Below, piece by piece: positions 12,501-25,900 of a stretch of 64,000 nucleotides of DNA. Under the pieces are notes generated by a model. That model was not told where the DNA came from. It was given only the letters and a program-made list of their open reading frames with translations, and searched no databases. Made by a program: the position numbers and the translations under genes. Origin of the DNA: Cichorium intybus (taxonomy: Eukaryota; Streptophyta; Magnoliopsida; Asterales; Asteraceae); the NCBI GenBank assembly GCA_023525715.1, contig CM042012.1, positions 120,114,298 to 120,178,297 of the forward strand. Direction: 5' to 3'. Each line of letters starts with the position of its first letter. Position 1 is the stretch's first letter.

Positions 12501-15500
12501 TTTTCTTTCTTTCCTCATTAATTAACTCGATCATTGCATACCAAAATTCCAACTTCTTGCTTTGTGGAAGCTTGACCAATGCAGTTTTCACCAAAGATTG
12601 TAATTTTTCATTCCTCTTTTCTATCTTCAACAAATATTCCTAAATGAAACAAATGATTATATAAGTACAAATTATAATCACAAATGATTTAAGAAAACAT
12701 TGTAAATAGAAATATACATCCTCAGTCAATTCTTTCTCAACGAAAGCTTTGTTTAGACGTCCTGTGCCAAATTCACCAAGGACATCCTTCTCAAAATTTT
12801 CTCTAAATTTGACTTTTTCAGAAGTCCAGTTGTTGATCACAGGACGTGAACGCTCCACATCCAGACAATTGCATTTCACACTGTCTACGTACAGTAACTG
12901 CAAATATAATTAAGAGAAACAAATTATATATGAGTTAATATGACAATCACAAATGAATAGGATAACCAATTAAAAAGACAAGGCAAATAGGTCGGTGATT
13001 ATTTTTATAATCACAAGTGAGTTATCAAGAAAATCATGTATCATTTACACGTGTTAATCATATTTGATTACATGTATGTATAATATACAAAATTATTCTA
13101 AACAATCACATATGAGTTAACATTATAATCACATATGATTTTGCTCACAATACATGTATAATATAGAAAATAACATGTTAGTTATCATGATAATCATATA
13201 TGAGTTTATCAGGTAATCATATATGATTATAAACCATTGTGCTCTTCATTTGGTATTTTTTTGCAAAATTGTGAGCTGGTTGAATATCTTGTTTTGTATA
13301 AAAATATAGTAAAACGTCTCAGCGACTATTCTCATTTCGATAGAATGAGATTTCTCGTCTTCATTATATTTGCATGACATTTCAAGATAGTAATCAGCCT
13401 CTGCTATCACAACAGGAACATGATTTTCTTGAAATTCATATAGCAACTATCATGCAATTCAATATCACTGAATATATCAAAGACCAGGAATCTGGCACTA
13501 GCGAAAATGAGTCATATATGAGTCATCGCATAATCAAATTACATGTGTTTTATAAATGTGAAGAACATAATAATCTTCCTTGTGTTTTCCATTGGTTATT
13601 CTTTTCAGTATGTGAACTGGTTTTATCTACTGATTGGTAGAAAACATACAAAAATATATGAGCTATTACTGTCACTTTCACAAGCACTATATTACTCGTT
13701 TTCATCATATTCAATAAGTATTGATATTGAATTTCATTATATTTGCAAGATATTTCAAGATAGTAATCAGCCTCTGCTATCATAACAAAAACATGATGTT
13801 CATGAAAACTCATATAGCAACTATCATGCAATTCAAAATCGCTGAATATGTTAAAGACAAGTCGTATAGTTCTAGTGAAAATGACAGTGATAGCTCAGAT
13901 ATTCTTGTATGATTTATAACAAACAACAGATTAAACCAATTCAGATACTGAATAGAATAACCAATTAAAAAGACAAGGCAAATAGGTCGGTGATTATTTT
14001 TTATAATCACAAGTGAGTTATCATGTATCATTTACACGTGCTAATCATATTTGATTACATGTATGTATAGTATACAAAATTATTCTAAACAATCATATAT
14101 GAGTTAACATTATAATCACATATGATTTTGTTCATAATACATGTATAATATAGAAAATAACATGTTAGTTATCATGACAATCATATATGAGTTTATCAGG
14201 TAATCATATATGATTATAAACCATTGTGCTCTTCATTGGGTATTTTTTTTGCACAATTGTAAGCTGGTTGAATATCTTGTTTTGTATAAAAACATAGTAA
14301 AACGTCTCAGCGACTATTCTCATTTTGATAGAATGAGATTTATCGTCTTCATTATATTTTTTATTAAAATATTGATGTTGAAATTCATTATATTTGCAAG
14401 ACATTTCAAGATAGTAATCATATTCCTGTTATGATGTCCTTCTGCCATCATAACAGGAACATGATTTTCTTGAAACTCATATAGCAACTATCATGCAATT
14501 CAATATCACTGAATATATCAAAGACCAGGCATCTCGCTCTAGCGAAAAATGAGAGTGATAGCTCAGATGATTTTGTTAGAAGAAATAACATTTGAGTCAA
14601 TACAAAAATCATATATGAGTCATCACGTAATCAAATAGATTGGTGACAATTTTATAATCACAAGTTAGTTAACATGAAAATCATATATGAGTTAAACAGG
14701 GAAATCATATGTGACCAAAAATCACATATGAGTTATCACGTAATCACATGTGATTGTTTATCATATAAGAATAATAGAATTTAAATTAGTAGACATACCA
14801 CTAAAAATGACGCCGGTCCAACGTAAAAGGTTGTTTTGCTTTTTGGGTCAAAAGAACTTTTTGTCTTGACCAAGGAATCAATAAGAAACTTGCACCAATC
14901 CAAATTTGCAATATCTGTTTCTCTTGTGATGTAGTTCAAGGGCGAGGTGTTACATTTGTCTGTTGAACTTGATTCCAATAAAGCATTAACCAATACCGCT
15001 ATGAAGTTTAGTTTGAAGTTCATATCGGCGTTTCTTGTTGATACAATTTTTGTCTTGATGTCCTGAAGTCTAACCATTGCATTGTTTTCAAATTGAGCTT
15101 TCCATTCATCATAAGAAGTATCACCTTTCTTTCTGTATTCAAGTTCTTCAAACTTTACCTCCCCTATTGGCAGACCAAGGATTTCGTGTACAGATTGCAT
15201 TGTTACAGGAATGTCCCCTCTCTTAACCTTCAGTGTGTTTGTTGACAGGTCGAACTTTTCGAGCACGAATTTACTCAAAGCTCCTGGTACGTCTGTCATT
15301 TTCATCTTTAAAAGGGAACCAAATCCCATCTCTTTCACGCATTCCTTTTGCTCTTCACTCAAACTTAGTACAATGGAAAACAATGCACCTGGCGAACACC
15401 TATTATGATGTAAAACGTGTAATTAGATGAATCACATGTGAATGATATATGTTTCAATGACATATGATTATAACTGTAAAGATAAGTAAAATTTACCTGT

Positions 15501-17893
15501 TTCTGATGGTCTCAAAGGTTTTTGGTATTTGTTTTCTCTTTTTTTTCAAAGGTTCTGTGGCTTCAGAATCTGAATCTGAATCCACAATTTCTTGTTGAAC
15601 TTTCTTCTCAGCTTTTCTCTTATTTGTTTTTGATGATGAAACATCGGATTCAGTTTTTTCCTTTTCTTTCTTCTTCTCTCCTTTGTCCTTCTTTCTTTTT
15701 TTCTCACCGCTATCTCCAACATCTATAAGAAATGCATAAACACATATACAATTTCATTAAGCATTGATTAAAAAAATAGTGCATTATGAATCACATACGA
15801 TTTGATAAAAAATTGAAAAAACTCATATATGATTTTATCAAAATAACATAAATCACATATGAGTTGAACAATACCTTTGTCGTTTTTTTGTTTCGATCGT
15901 CTCTCGTTTACTTTCTCTATTTTTTCCTTTTTTTGTTTTGTCGTATTTACTTTCTCTGCTTTTTCCTTTCCTTCTTTTTCTGATATGTGTAAATATATAT
16001 TTTGTTATAAAATCACATATGATTTAATTAAAACAAAGCTATAAGTATTAGTATTATTAATGTATAACATTAATCACAACTGAATTGAAAGGTACCTTTG
16101 TCATTTTTTTCTTTGGACCTTCGTTCTCTTACTTCTTCATCACTTTTTTCTTTTTGCTTTTTTTGTTGTTTTCTTGGATTTTCCTTCTCTTCTTCTGATA
16201 TGTGTAAATATATTTTTGTTATAAAATCACATATGATTTAAATAAAGCAAAGCTATAAGTATTAGTACTATTAATGTATAACATTAATCACAACTGAATT
16301 GAAAGGTACCTTTGTCATTTTTTTCTTTGGACCTTCGTTCTCTTACTTCTTCATCACTTTTTTCTTTTTGCTTTTTGTGTTTTTTTCTGGGATTTTCCTT
16401 CTCTTTTTTATCTTGTTTAGCTAGTTGTTTATGAGCAAATAAAGCAAAGTTATATTATTTATTACTAGAAATTAATAAGAAAGGCATCAATCATATGTGA
16501 AAAGAAGAGTACGTTTATCATTTTTCTTTTTTGATATTCTTTCCTCTTCTTCGTTGTCTTTTTCTTTTCGTTGTTTTTTCTGCTTTTTTCCTGATTTTTC
16601 TCCTGTTTTATTGCAAGTTTGATTGAATGTAAGTTATAGACAGAATGTATTGCTAATTATATTCTATTTGAAATCATATCATGTTAGATAAAGATATCAT
16701 ATATAACATATACCTTTTTCAGTGGTAGGAGATTCTGAACCCCTTTTTGAAGTTGATCTAGTCAATCTGATTTTAAGATTGGCTTCCGTGGTTTTTTTTT
16801 CTTTTGCTGTTGTTTAATTATAAATGGTTAGAAAAATGTTATAGGAAATCATATATGTTTAAAACTTTTTGTTACAAATCAAATATAATTAATCAAATGG
16901 TTAGAAATCACATATGATTAGTCAAATGTTTACAAATCACATATGAGTTTATGGTTAATCACATATGAGTTATGGTCAAGTATTTATGATTTTAACAAAA
17001 CTTTTCGTTACAAATCAGATATGATTAATCAAATGGTTAGAAATCACATATGATTATTCAAATGTTTACAAATCACATATGAGTTTATGGTTAATCACAT
17101 ATGAGTTATGGTTAAGTATTTATGATTTTAATAAAACATACGATTAATCAGATGGTTACAAATCAGATATGATTAGTGGTTAATCAGTATAATCAAATAC
17201 ATATCGAATCACATGTGATTTACAATTTTTCACTATAACAAAATTTTTCCTCAAATCACATGTGGTTAACGATTTTTGTTTTTAACAAAACATATAATTA
17301 ATCAAATGGTTACAAGTCACATATGATTTATGGTTAATCAGTTTAACAAAATACATATCGAGTCACATGTGATTAACCATTTTTTCACTTTAACAAAATT
17401 TACATCAAATCACATGTGGTTAACCATATATGATTTTAACAATACATAAATAAAATCACCAGCATCTTCGTTTTTCTGCTTCTTCTTCTTTCTTTCGTAT
17501 ATATTTTTGAAACTTTTTTCTTTATCTGTAAGTAAGATCAAAAAAACGTTTGTGAATATGTTATTAGTTAGTCGATTTCATATGAACAGAAGATTAGTAT
17601 AACAGTAATAACAAAACGAGTGTACTGATGGTTATGTTGTGGTTTTCGGATGAAAAAATTAAAAAACTAGGGTTTTAACTTTGAAAACACTAGTTTTTGT
17701 ACAAACATTTGGGGATATTTAAACGATTTCGTATACTAGGGTTTTTCGGATCAAAAAACATTCAAAAAATTAGGGTTTTCGCGGTCAAAAAACTTCAAAA
17801 AATAGGGATTTAACTTTGAAAAAAGGGTAGTATAAATCGATTCATACCGTTTTTTGTTGTAGGTTGTTGATCTGGTTGTTTGCTTGTTGACAT
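9561..17893 (-). CDS. Transposon-borne Ulp1-like SUMO-type cysteine protease, 18 exons
   Basis: Exons in transcript order, all with GT-AG borders: 17848-17893, 17460-17525, 16714-16806, 16513-16602, 16310-16420, 16096-16194, 15875-15979, 15497-15722, 14799-15399, 12718-12897, 11937-12639, 11714-11851, 11341-11627, 10997-11205, 10700-10883, 10443-10619, 10055-10192, 9561-9962. They sum to 3855 nt, an unbroken frame of 1284 residues. A Lys-rich region (1-270) is followed by the conserved N-terminal domain of plant transposon ULPs (about 271-540, RCSPGALFSIV...MGFGSLL). An acidic tract follows (about 587-715), then a PSFDLHISQ motif. The C48 peptidase has H1115 (SEHIFLFVF), D1132 (VILDNS) and C1193 (KTDCGIF). 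Lys sits six residues before the Cys, where Ulp1 usually has Gln. Family members cleave SUMO/NEDD8-like modifiers, but the target here is unknown. Start: first ATG, 17893. It converges on the transposase gene. Confidence 0.88.
12955..14570. repeat. Triplicated segment inside intron 9 of the protease gene
   Basis: The 1.9-kb intron 12898-14798 contains two near-identical copies of about 550-600 bp, offset by about 995 bp (first from 12955, second from 13950). A shorter, more diverged copy lies between them at about 13590-13905. All share the string TTTCAAGATAGTAATCA and an end of the type AGCGAAAATGAG. Short frames on the minus strand (AEADYYLEMSCKYNE) recur in the first two copies but carry no start or splice context, so I do not call an exon. 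Confidence 0.7.
15875..16420 (-). repeat. Tandemly duplicated Lys-rich exon-intron cassettes (214-bp period)
   Basis: Exons 16310-16420 and 16096-16194 are near-copies. With the following intron they form a 214-bp unit (GGTACCTTTGTCATTTTT at 16091 and 16305). The intron upstream of exon 15875-15979 matches the same unit, making a third copy. Each cassette exon has phase-1 borders and a length divisible by three (111, 99, 105), so gain or loss keeps the frame. Confidence 0.85.
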
Positions 17894-18151
17894 TTTGGAA
17901 TCTGGATGTAGAAATCTTCAAATTTTTGAGTAGTTATTTTGCAAGTTTCAGAGGTTTTTTGAAAAAAAAAAACTGACGAAATCGTATGAAATCTTTCGGA
18001 GGGAATGATTGTCTCAGACCTATAGCGAGCGTGGGCGGTTGGACGTGACCTCTCGTGTTTTTTCATTAATACCCTGATATTTCGAATACATGTCATTTAG
18101 GCCCTGAAGATATACATATTTTACAAAAATGCCACCGTGTTTAATCAATGG

Positions 18152-18363
<212 letters not shown>

Positions 18364-18529
18364 TGTAGGTTCAAATACATTTTCTAAATACTGTGTGATT
18401 GTAGGACTAATTCTAGACCAATCATTTGATAGGGGCAATTTGGGAATTCAATCAATCGCTAAAAATACGGTAACGAGCGTGCCCTAACTCAAAATCACAT
18501 CTCTGAAATCAAAAATTGAAATCGCAACT

Positions 18530-18682
18530 GATGGAGGCGGAGGCAACGGAGATCGGCGGTGGTCGGTAATGGAGGCGGAGGCAGCGGAGATCGGTGGTGG
18601 TCGGTGATGGAGGCGGAGGCAGCGGAGATCGACGGTGGTCGGTGATGGAGGCGGAGGCGGAGGCGGCGAAGATCGACGGTCA
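18530..18682. repeat. GC-rich minisatellite in E4
   Basis: Four units of about 36-42 bp are of the form ATGGAGGCGGAGGCAGCGGA followed by GATCGGCGGTGGTCGGTG. It is strongly purine-rich and GC-rich against the AT-rich surroundings. It could be a degraded captured host gene fragment, but no protein is recognisable. Confidence 0.8.
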
Positions 18683-18809
18683 CCATTGTATCCCCTAAAA
18701 AATCAATGGCAGCCTTCGCCAGGAAGATCATCGAGAATGGAAATTATCTGCGTCTTTTTCTTCACCGTCGTCAACCTTTCGTAAAACAAAAATGATTTCT
18801 GCTCAAAGA

Positions 18810-19215
18810 CATTCTTAGAGAATGGACATCTCAAAGGCATTCTTAGAGAATGGGCATGCGTATAACAGTTTACTAACTGGGCATGCGTATCACAGTTTTC
18901 AAAGGCAAGGCATTCTCAGAGAATGAGGTATGTGTATAACAGTTTTTTGAGAATGAGACATTCTCAGAGAATATGAGGCATTTCTTTCCCGTATTCCTTT
19001 TTTCTTTTCTTTTTTCCGTTTTTGTGTTTTAGTTCCTGTATCTTAGTGTTTGCATTATCAGAGAATGAACGTATAAAATTCATTCTTGCAGAATGGTTTT
19101 CTAGGTTAGGAGTTTTGCCACATGTAAAATTCATTCTTGAAGAATGACATTCTACTTTCTTAATGGATTTTCTATACGTTATGGTTTTCTGTACAATCTT
19201 ACTACCCATTCTCTG
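18810..19215. repeat. Dispersed palindrome CATTCTCAGAGAATG in E4
   Basis: Near-perfect copies lie at about 18810-18824, 18838-18852, 18911-18925 and 18958-18972. Weaker forms (CATTATCAGAGAATG, CATTCTTGCAGAATG, CATTCTTGAAGAATG, CATTCTCTGAGAATT) continue to about 19220. Confidence 0.75.
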
Positions 19216-19588
19216 AGAATTGAATTTGAAAACTCTTACTTAACTACTTTTTTTTTCGAGAATGCAACTTTACTTATCCGATAATGCATCTGTACTATCC
19301 TCCGATGTTGATTGTGTATATTTTGATTATTGATAGTATTAATTGAAACCGATCATATCATGTCCGTGATTTTAGCATGCGAAGATTACATTCCGTTGTC
19401 ATGGGTTTGTGAGTTTTGACTGTTTTACCCTTAACCGGGTTTTTTCAATTAAAAACACGTGAATTCTTTGATTTTATTTACAAGAATGCCCTTTGATTTA
19501 ATCCATTGATTTTGTTGATCTAACGGTCCACGTTGAGTCCTACAATCACACTATATTTAACAATTTCATTTAATACTAACTCTATATA

Positions 19589-21212
<1,624 letters not shown>

Positions 21213-21230
21213 CAACTATCTTTGCCAAAG

Positions 21231-22949
21231 ATGGAGACGAAAAGTCGTGGCTGGACGGAGGTTCAGAGGAGGAAACGGCCAGAGAAAGACCGAGACGGCA
21301 TTGTGACTACGTTCTTCGTCACCAATGTATTAGATGAAGCACGGAAGGGTGAAATATGGAAGAAGTTTGAAAGCTTTGGGAGACTATGCGACGTATACAT
21401 GGGAACAAAGAAAAGCAAAAATGGTCAAAATTTCGTGATTATCATATTCAAAGGGGTCACTGATGAGGAACATTTAGAGGCAAAGTTGAACAGTGTGAAG
21501 TTACATGGGAAGACACTTCTGGTGAATCTAGCAAAATTCGACAGAAACAGAAAGATGATGCCGAAAGAGAGGGAGAGAAGACGTGTCGAGTTCCCTAAAA
21601 GCATGAAGAACAACGGCGTGAGGGACCACCGATCATTTGCAGAAGTTTTAATACCTGGGATAAAAAGAAACGAAGCAAGCAATGAACCTCCCATAACTTT
21701 GGAACAGTCCCACGGAACATTCAACGGGCTTACCAACACCTCCTTGGTTGGAGAAGCCATCTCGATAACTCATTTGGGCCATCTAACAACCCTGCTCCGT
21801 GACAGTCATGAGAAGGTACAGGAGATTAAATACCTGGGGGCCTGAAGGTACTCTTACTCTTTGGGAATTCACTGGAAGCTGAAAATTTTTTGAACAACAA
21901 AAACGATGGGCCGATAGTCTTAAGGATGTATTTTGGATCGACCAACGGGAGCAAAGGTTCGAACGAGTAGCTTGGTTACGGATTGTGGGGCTTCTTATTA
22001 ACTGGTGGAGTAATGAAAATTTCGAAAGAATCGCAAGCAGATTTGGATCGATCATAGCACCATTCGATGAGGTCTATCATCGTGTGGACCTTTCAATGGT
22101 AAAGATTAGTATCCTAACTGCATGGGGAAGAAGAATAAACAAGGAAGTGATCTGTGTTTTTTTCAATCAAAACATCAAGATAGGTATAATTGAGTTAGAG
22201 GATGTGGAATGGTTCCCTTTTCGCTTTGAATCGCAGGAGGAAAAGTACTATGGTTCTTCAGATGGTGAAGATGAGGATGAAGAAGGCATATCTGATACAT
22301 GGGAGGGGGAGGGTCACGACTCCGACAAGGAAGAAGGAGAAATTGAAAACGGTGGAGAACTTAGTGGGAAAGATGATGAAATCCTGAGGAAGACGACAAC
22401 CTCCGATCACCGAGAAAGCAGGAGGCAGAGATTACCGGCGAGAATTTGAACAGTGAGAAACAAACCTCAATGATCGATCAAGACCCCACTCTAGTAATCG
22501 AAAAGCCAATCAATGCGGTGGACTCGTCTATCGAAGCGGATGCAGTTGAGGAGGACCAGAATTACACACGTGGTAACCAAACATTCAACACTAACGGACT
22601 GTTTGATGGGCTTGTTAAGACTGGATGTTTTGGGCTGTTTAACTCCCCAATTAACAAAAATAATAAAGGCCAACCCGAACACAATTTTGAGAATGGTGGG
22701 TCCATTGGGAAAAGACGAAGATTAGACAAACCAATACGGAGACCTCAACATTTGGAAAACGTGCCTCGAATCAATCTCAACAGTAGCTTCATCGAGCAAA
22801 GTTCTCGATCCACAGAAGATTTCGCGATAGATATGGAGGCAAAACGGACAGTGGAAATCGGGAGGCAAGTGGGATTCGCTATTGAGGATGGAGATCCCAT
22901 CCTACGTGAAGCCCTAGGCGAGATCGGTGAATATCTAATACCCCAATGA
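21231..22949 (+). pseudogene. LINE ORF1 (RRM-containing RNA-binding protein), broken
   Basis: The first ATG is at 21231 (METKSRGW). The opening 130 or so residues show an RRM-like fold pattern (TTFFVTNVL...FGRLCDVYMG...FVIIIFKG), as expected for plant L1 ORF1, which binds the element's own RNA. The first frame stops at 21845. The downstream domain continues in other frames (21985-22449 with RFERVAWLRIVG-like sequence just before it and an acidic tail; then 22446-22949). At least two frame changes and internal stops lie between 21840 and 21990. The final frame's stop TGA (22947-22949) overlaps the ORF2 start in ATGA. Confidence 0.8.
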
Positions 22950-25900
22950 ATTGCTTGAGTCTTAATGTTCGAGGTTTAGGCGAAAAACACAAAGTCACGT
23001 GGGTCAGGAGATTAAAAGAAAAAAACAAAGTTGCATACATGGGTATCCAAGAAACTCAAATTACGGATTCTGATTTCCTGAATGTTAGAGGTTGCTGGGT
23101 AGGGGTGATATCGAATCAGCTGCGACAAATTCTTCGAGTAGATTGGGTGGGCTTCTTACTATTTGGGACGCCAATGTTTTCAAGTTAAAAGAGGTAATAA
23201 AGTCGAGGCACTATTTGATTACGGTTGGTGAATAGACTGGAATACAAGGAGAGACAGTCTTTGCAAACATATATGGCCCCCAAGGTATATCCGAAAAGAA
23301 GGAGCTCTGGAACGAATTGGTGAATATAAAGAATCGTAAAAATGGATCATGGATTGTATTTAGTGATTTCAACGCTGTTCGAAGAGATGATGAAAGGTAC
23401 AATTCTCAATTATACCGATACTCGGCTAGGGATTTCAATCAATTTATTTACGATGGTGGTCTTTATGATTTGAAGATGGGAGGCTTCCGTTTCACTTATT
23501 TCTGCCAAAGGGAATGTAAATTGAGTAAGCTCGATAGATTTTTAGTGAGTCACAACTTGATTAATTTATTTCCACAATTATCCGCTATTGCCCTTCCCAG
23601 AGTGTTGTCGGATCACTATCCGGTCGTTTTACAAACTGAAACGGTGGATTTCAGGAAAACCCCATTCCGATTCTTTAATTCATGGATGTACAGGAAAGAT
23701 TTCGACTTTTTAGTAAGGAATGTTTGGACGAAATTCAGGGGTTTTGGCACCCCGGATAGATATCTTATGGCGAAATTGAAATTTTTGAAAAACGAATTAA
23801 GAAAATGGCGAGCAAAAGAACATCTTAAAGAGACAGGCGCGTTACAGGCAGTGAAAAAACGCATGGAAGACATCGATAAGATAGGTGAAACTCGGGATCT
23901 TCTTGAATCAGAAATATACGATCGCAAAGACTGTTTTCAGAAAATTGTGGAACTTGAAAAAATTGCCTCTTTCGACATAAAACAACAGGCACGGTTAAAA
24001 TGGAGCATTGATAGGGATGAGAACACAAAATTCTTCCACGGTTTTGTCAACAACAAAAAACATAAAAACCGAATCCACGGTCAAATTATTAATGGTTCGT
24101 GGACAACAAACGCAGATTCGATAAAGAAAGAAATTTTTCAGTTTTATAAAAGAAAATTCACTGAAAAATGGAAGCGGCACCCGAGGCTAATCAGCCCCCA
24201 TTTTCGGACTCTAAGCACCGAGGATCATTCATTTCTTAAAGCCTCTTTCTCGTTGGAGGAAATCAAAATGACTGTTTGGGATTGTGGTTTTGAAAAAGCG
24301 CCCGGTCCCGATGGCTTCAACTTCAAATTCGTAAAAAAATATTGGGATATGTTAAAAAGTGACATATTCAGATTAATGAAATATTTCGAAGTGACGGGTC
24401 ACCTAAAGATCGGCTGTAACTCTTCCTTCATTACCTTGGTGCCTAAAGTCAAAGATCTACTCAATTTATCATATTGCCGTCTCATTAGCTTGATTGGCTG
24501 CACATACAATATCATAGCTAAGACTTTAGCGAACCGTTTAAAGCGCGTGATAGAGAATTCAAACGACAAGGTACAAACAACATTCGTGGAAGGAAGAAAC
24601 ATCTTGGAGGGCCCGCTGGTGGTGAATGAGTTATGTGCATGGGCAAAAAAACAAAAGAAAAAACTCCTTTTGTTCAAAGCTGACTTTGATAAAGCTTTCG
24701 ACTCCGTAAACTGGTTCTTTCTTAACGATATCATGATACAAATGGGATATGGGGACAAATGGAGAATGTGGATATTGGGCTATTTACGGTCCGCTAGAGC
24801 TTCAATCCTTGTAAACGGGTCCCCTACAATCGAATTTAGCATGGAAAAAGGGGTTCGGCAAGGTGATCCTTTATCACCATTTCTATTCATTATGGTGATG
24901 GAAGGGCTTAATGTGGTAATGAAGGAAGCTCAAAACAAAGGTTTTTTTCCGAAATCAATATACCCCACGAGAATATGACGATCTCTCATCTCTTCTATGC
25001 GGACGCTGCCCTCTTCGTGGGTGAATGGTGTAAAACAAATATAAAAAATCTCGCAAGAATTCTTAAATGCTTCTTCATTTCATCTGGGCTTCAGGTCAAC
25101 TTCCACAAATTGAAAGTGTTCGGGGTTGGGGTCGATCCATCGATGGTTTCCCAATGGGCTGCCCCTCTCGGTTGCTCTCCGGCCTCTCTCCCTTTCTCCT
25201 ACCTTGGTGTCCAGTCGGGGCTAACATACGCCTTAAAAAAATTGGATGCCCGTCATCGACCGATTCCAAGCCAAGTTATCCACATGGAAAGCAAAAACAC
25301 TCTCTTTTGGCGGAAGACTCACTCTTATAAAGGCGGTTCTAGGAAGCTTACCCACATACTACTTTTCATTATTCGTGGCGCCCTTAGGGGTGTTAAACGA
25401 ACTGGAGAAACTAAGGAGAAAATTCCTATAGGGAGGAGATGACACAAAAAAGAGAATTCATTGGGTCTCTTGGGACCGTGTGATCACCGGGAAAAAGAAT
25501 GGTGGGCTTGGTGTAGGCTCGTTGAAGGCCTTTAACCAGGCCTTAATTGTGAAGTGGTGGTGGAGATACAGGGTGGAAAAACCAACAATCTGGAGTAAAC
25601 CCATTAAAGGAATTCATAATTTATCGAATAAACCAGCAAACTATCTAACAAAAAAGACAATCCCTGGGGTGCGGAATCAGATAGCAGGTATCTTGGAAGA
25701 GCTGGAAGACATTGGGATAATCATTGACGAAGTGATAGCAAAACAGGTAGGATCGGGGAACAGCACGATGTTTTGGTTGGACAAATGGATCAGAGATTCG
25801 ACGCTTAAGAGAAAATTACCGCTGCTGTACAATCTCGAGTTTAGAAAAAGATGCATGGTGGCTGACTGGGTCTCCGGGGATGGTTTCTCATGGGATCAGG

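Larger units (their letters stand above)
8851..17445 (-). repeat. Same dispersed near-palindrome, reversed (AATCACATATGATT)
   Basis: From about 8875 the plus strand mostly shows the reverse complement, AATCACATATGATT or AATCACACATGATT, or an AATCACATATGAGTT variant. Examples are near 8875, 9050, 10278, 10390, 10907, 13126, 14728, 16012, 16225, 16912, 17044 and 17325. Copies fill the introns of the minus-strand protease gene and the space after it. A few copies have the opposite orientation (near 10369). The first intron (17526-17847) and both element ends lack it. Confidence 0.85.

Noticed and set aside
11963..12643. Plus-strand and alternative minus-strand frames rich in Ser, Ile or Met/Lys
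   Set aside because: They are shadows of the GAT/GAA-rich acidic tract of the protease exon 11937-12639, which is the frame supported by splice sites and phase.
13246..14404. Minus-strand frames in the intron triplication as extra protease exons
   Set aside because: The flanking exons (14799-15399 and 12718-12897) join in frame directly, matching the conserved order FYVGPASFLV-LLYVDSVK. No suitable splice pair was found for an added exon.
5354..17445. CRISPR-like array
   Set aside because: The repeated unit is a short near-palindrome with irregular spacing in introns of a eukaryotic transposon. There are no uniform spacers and no cas genes.
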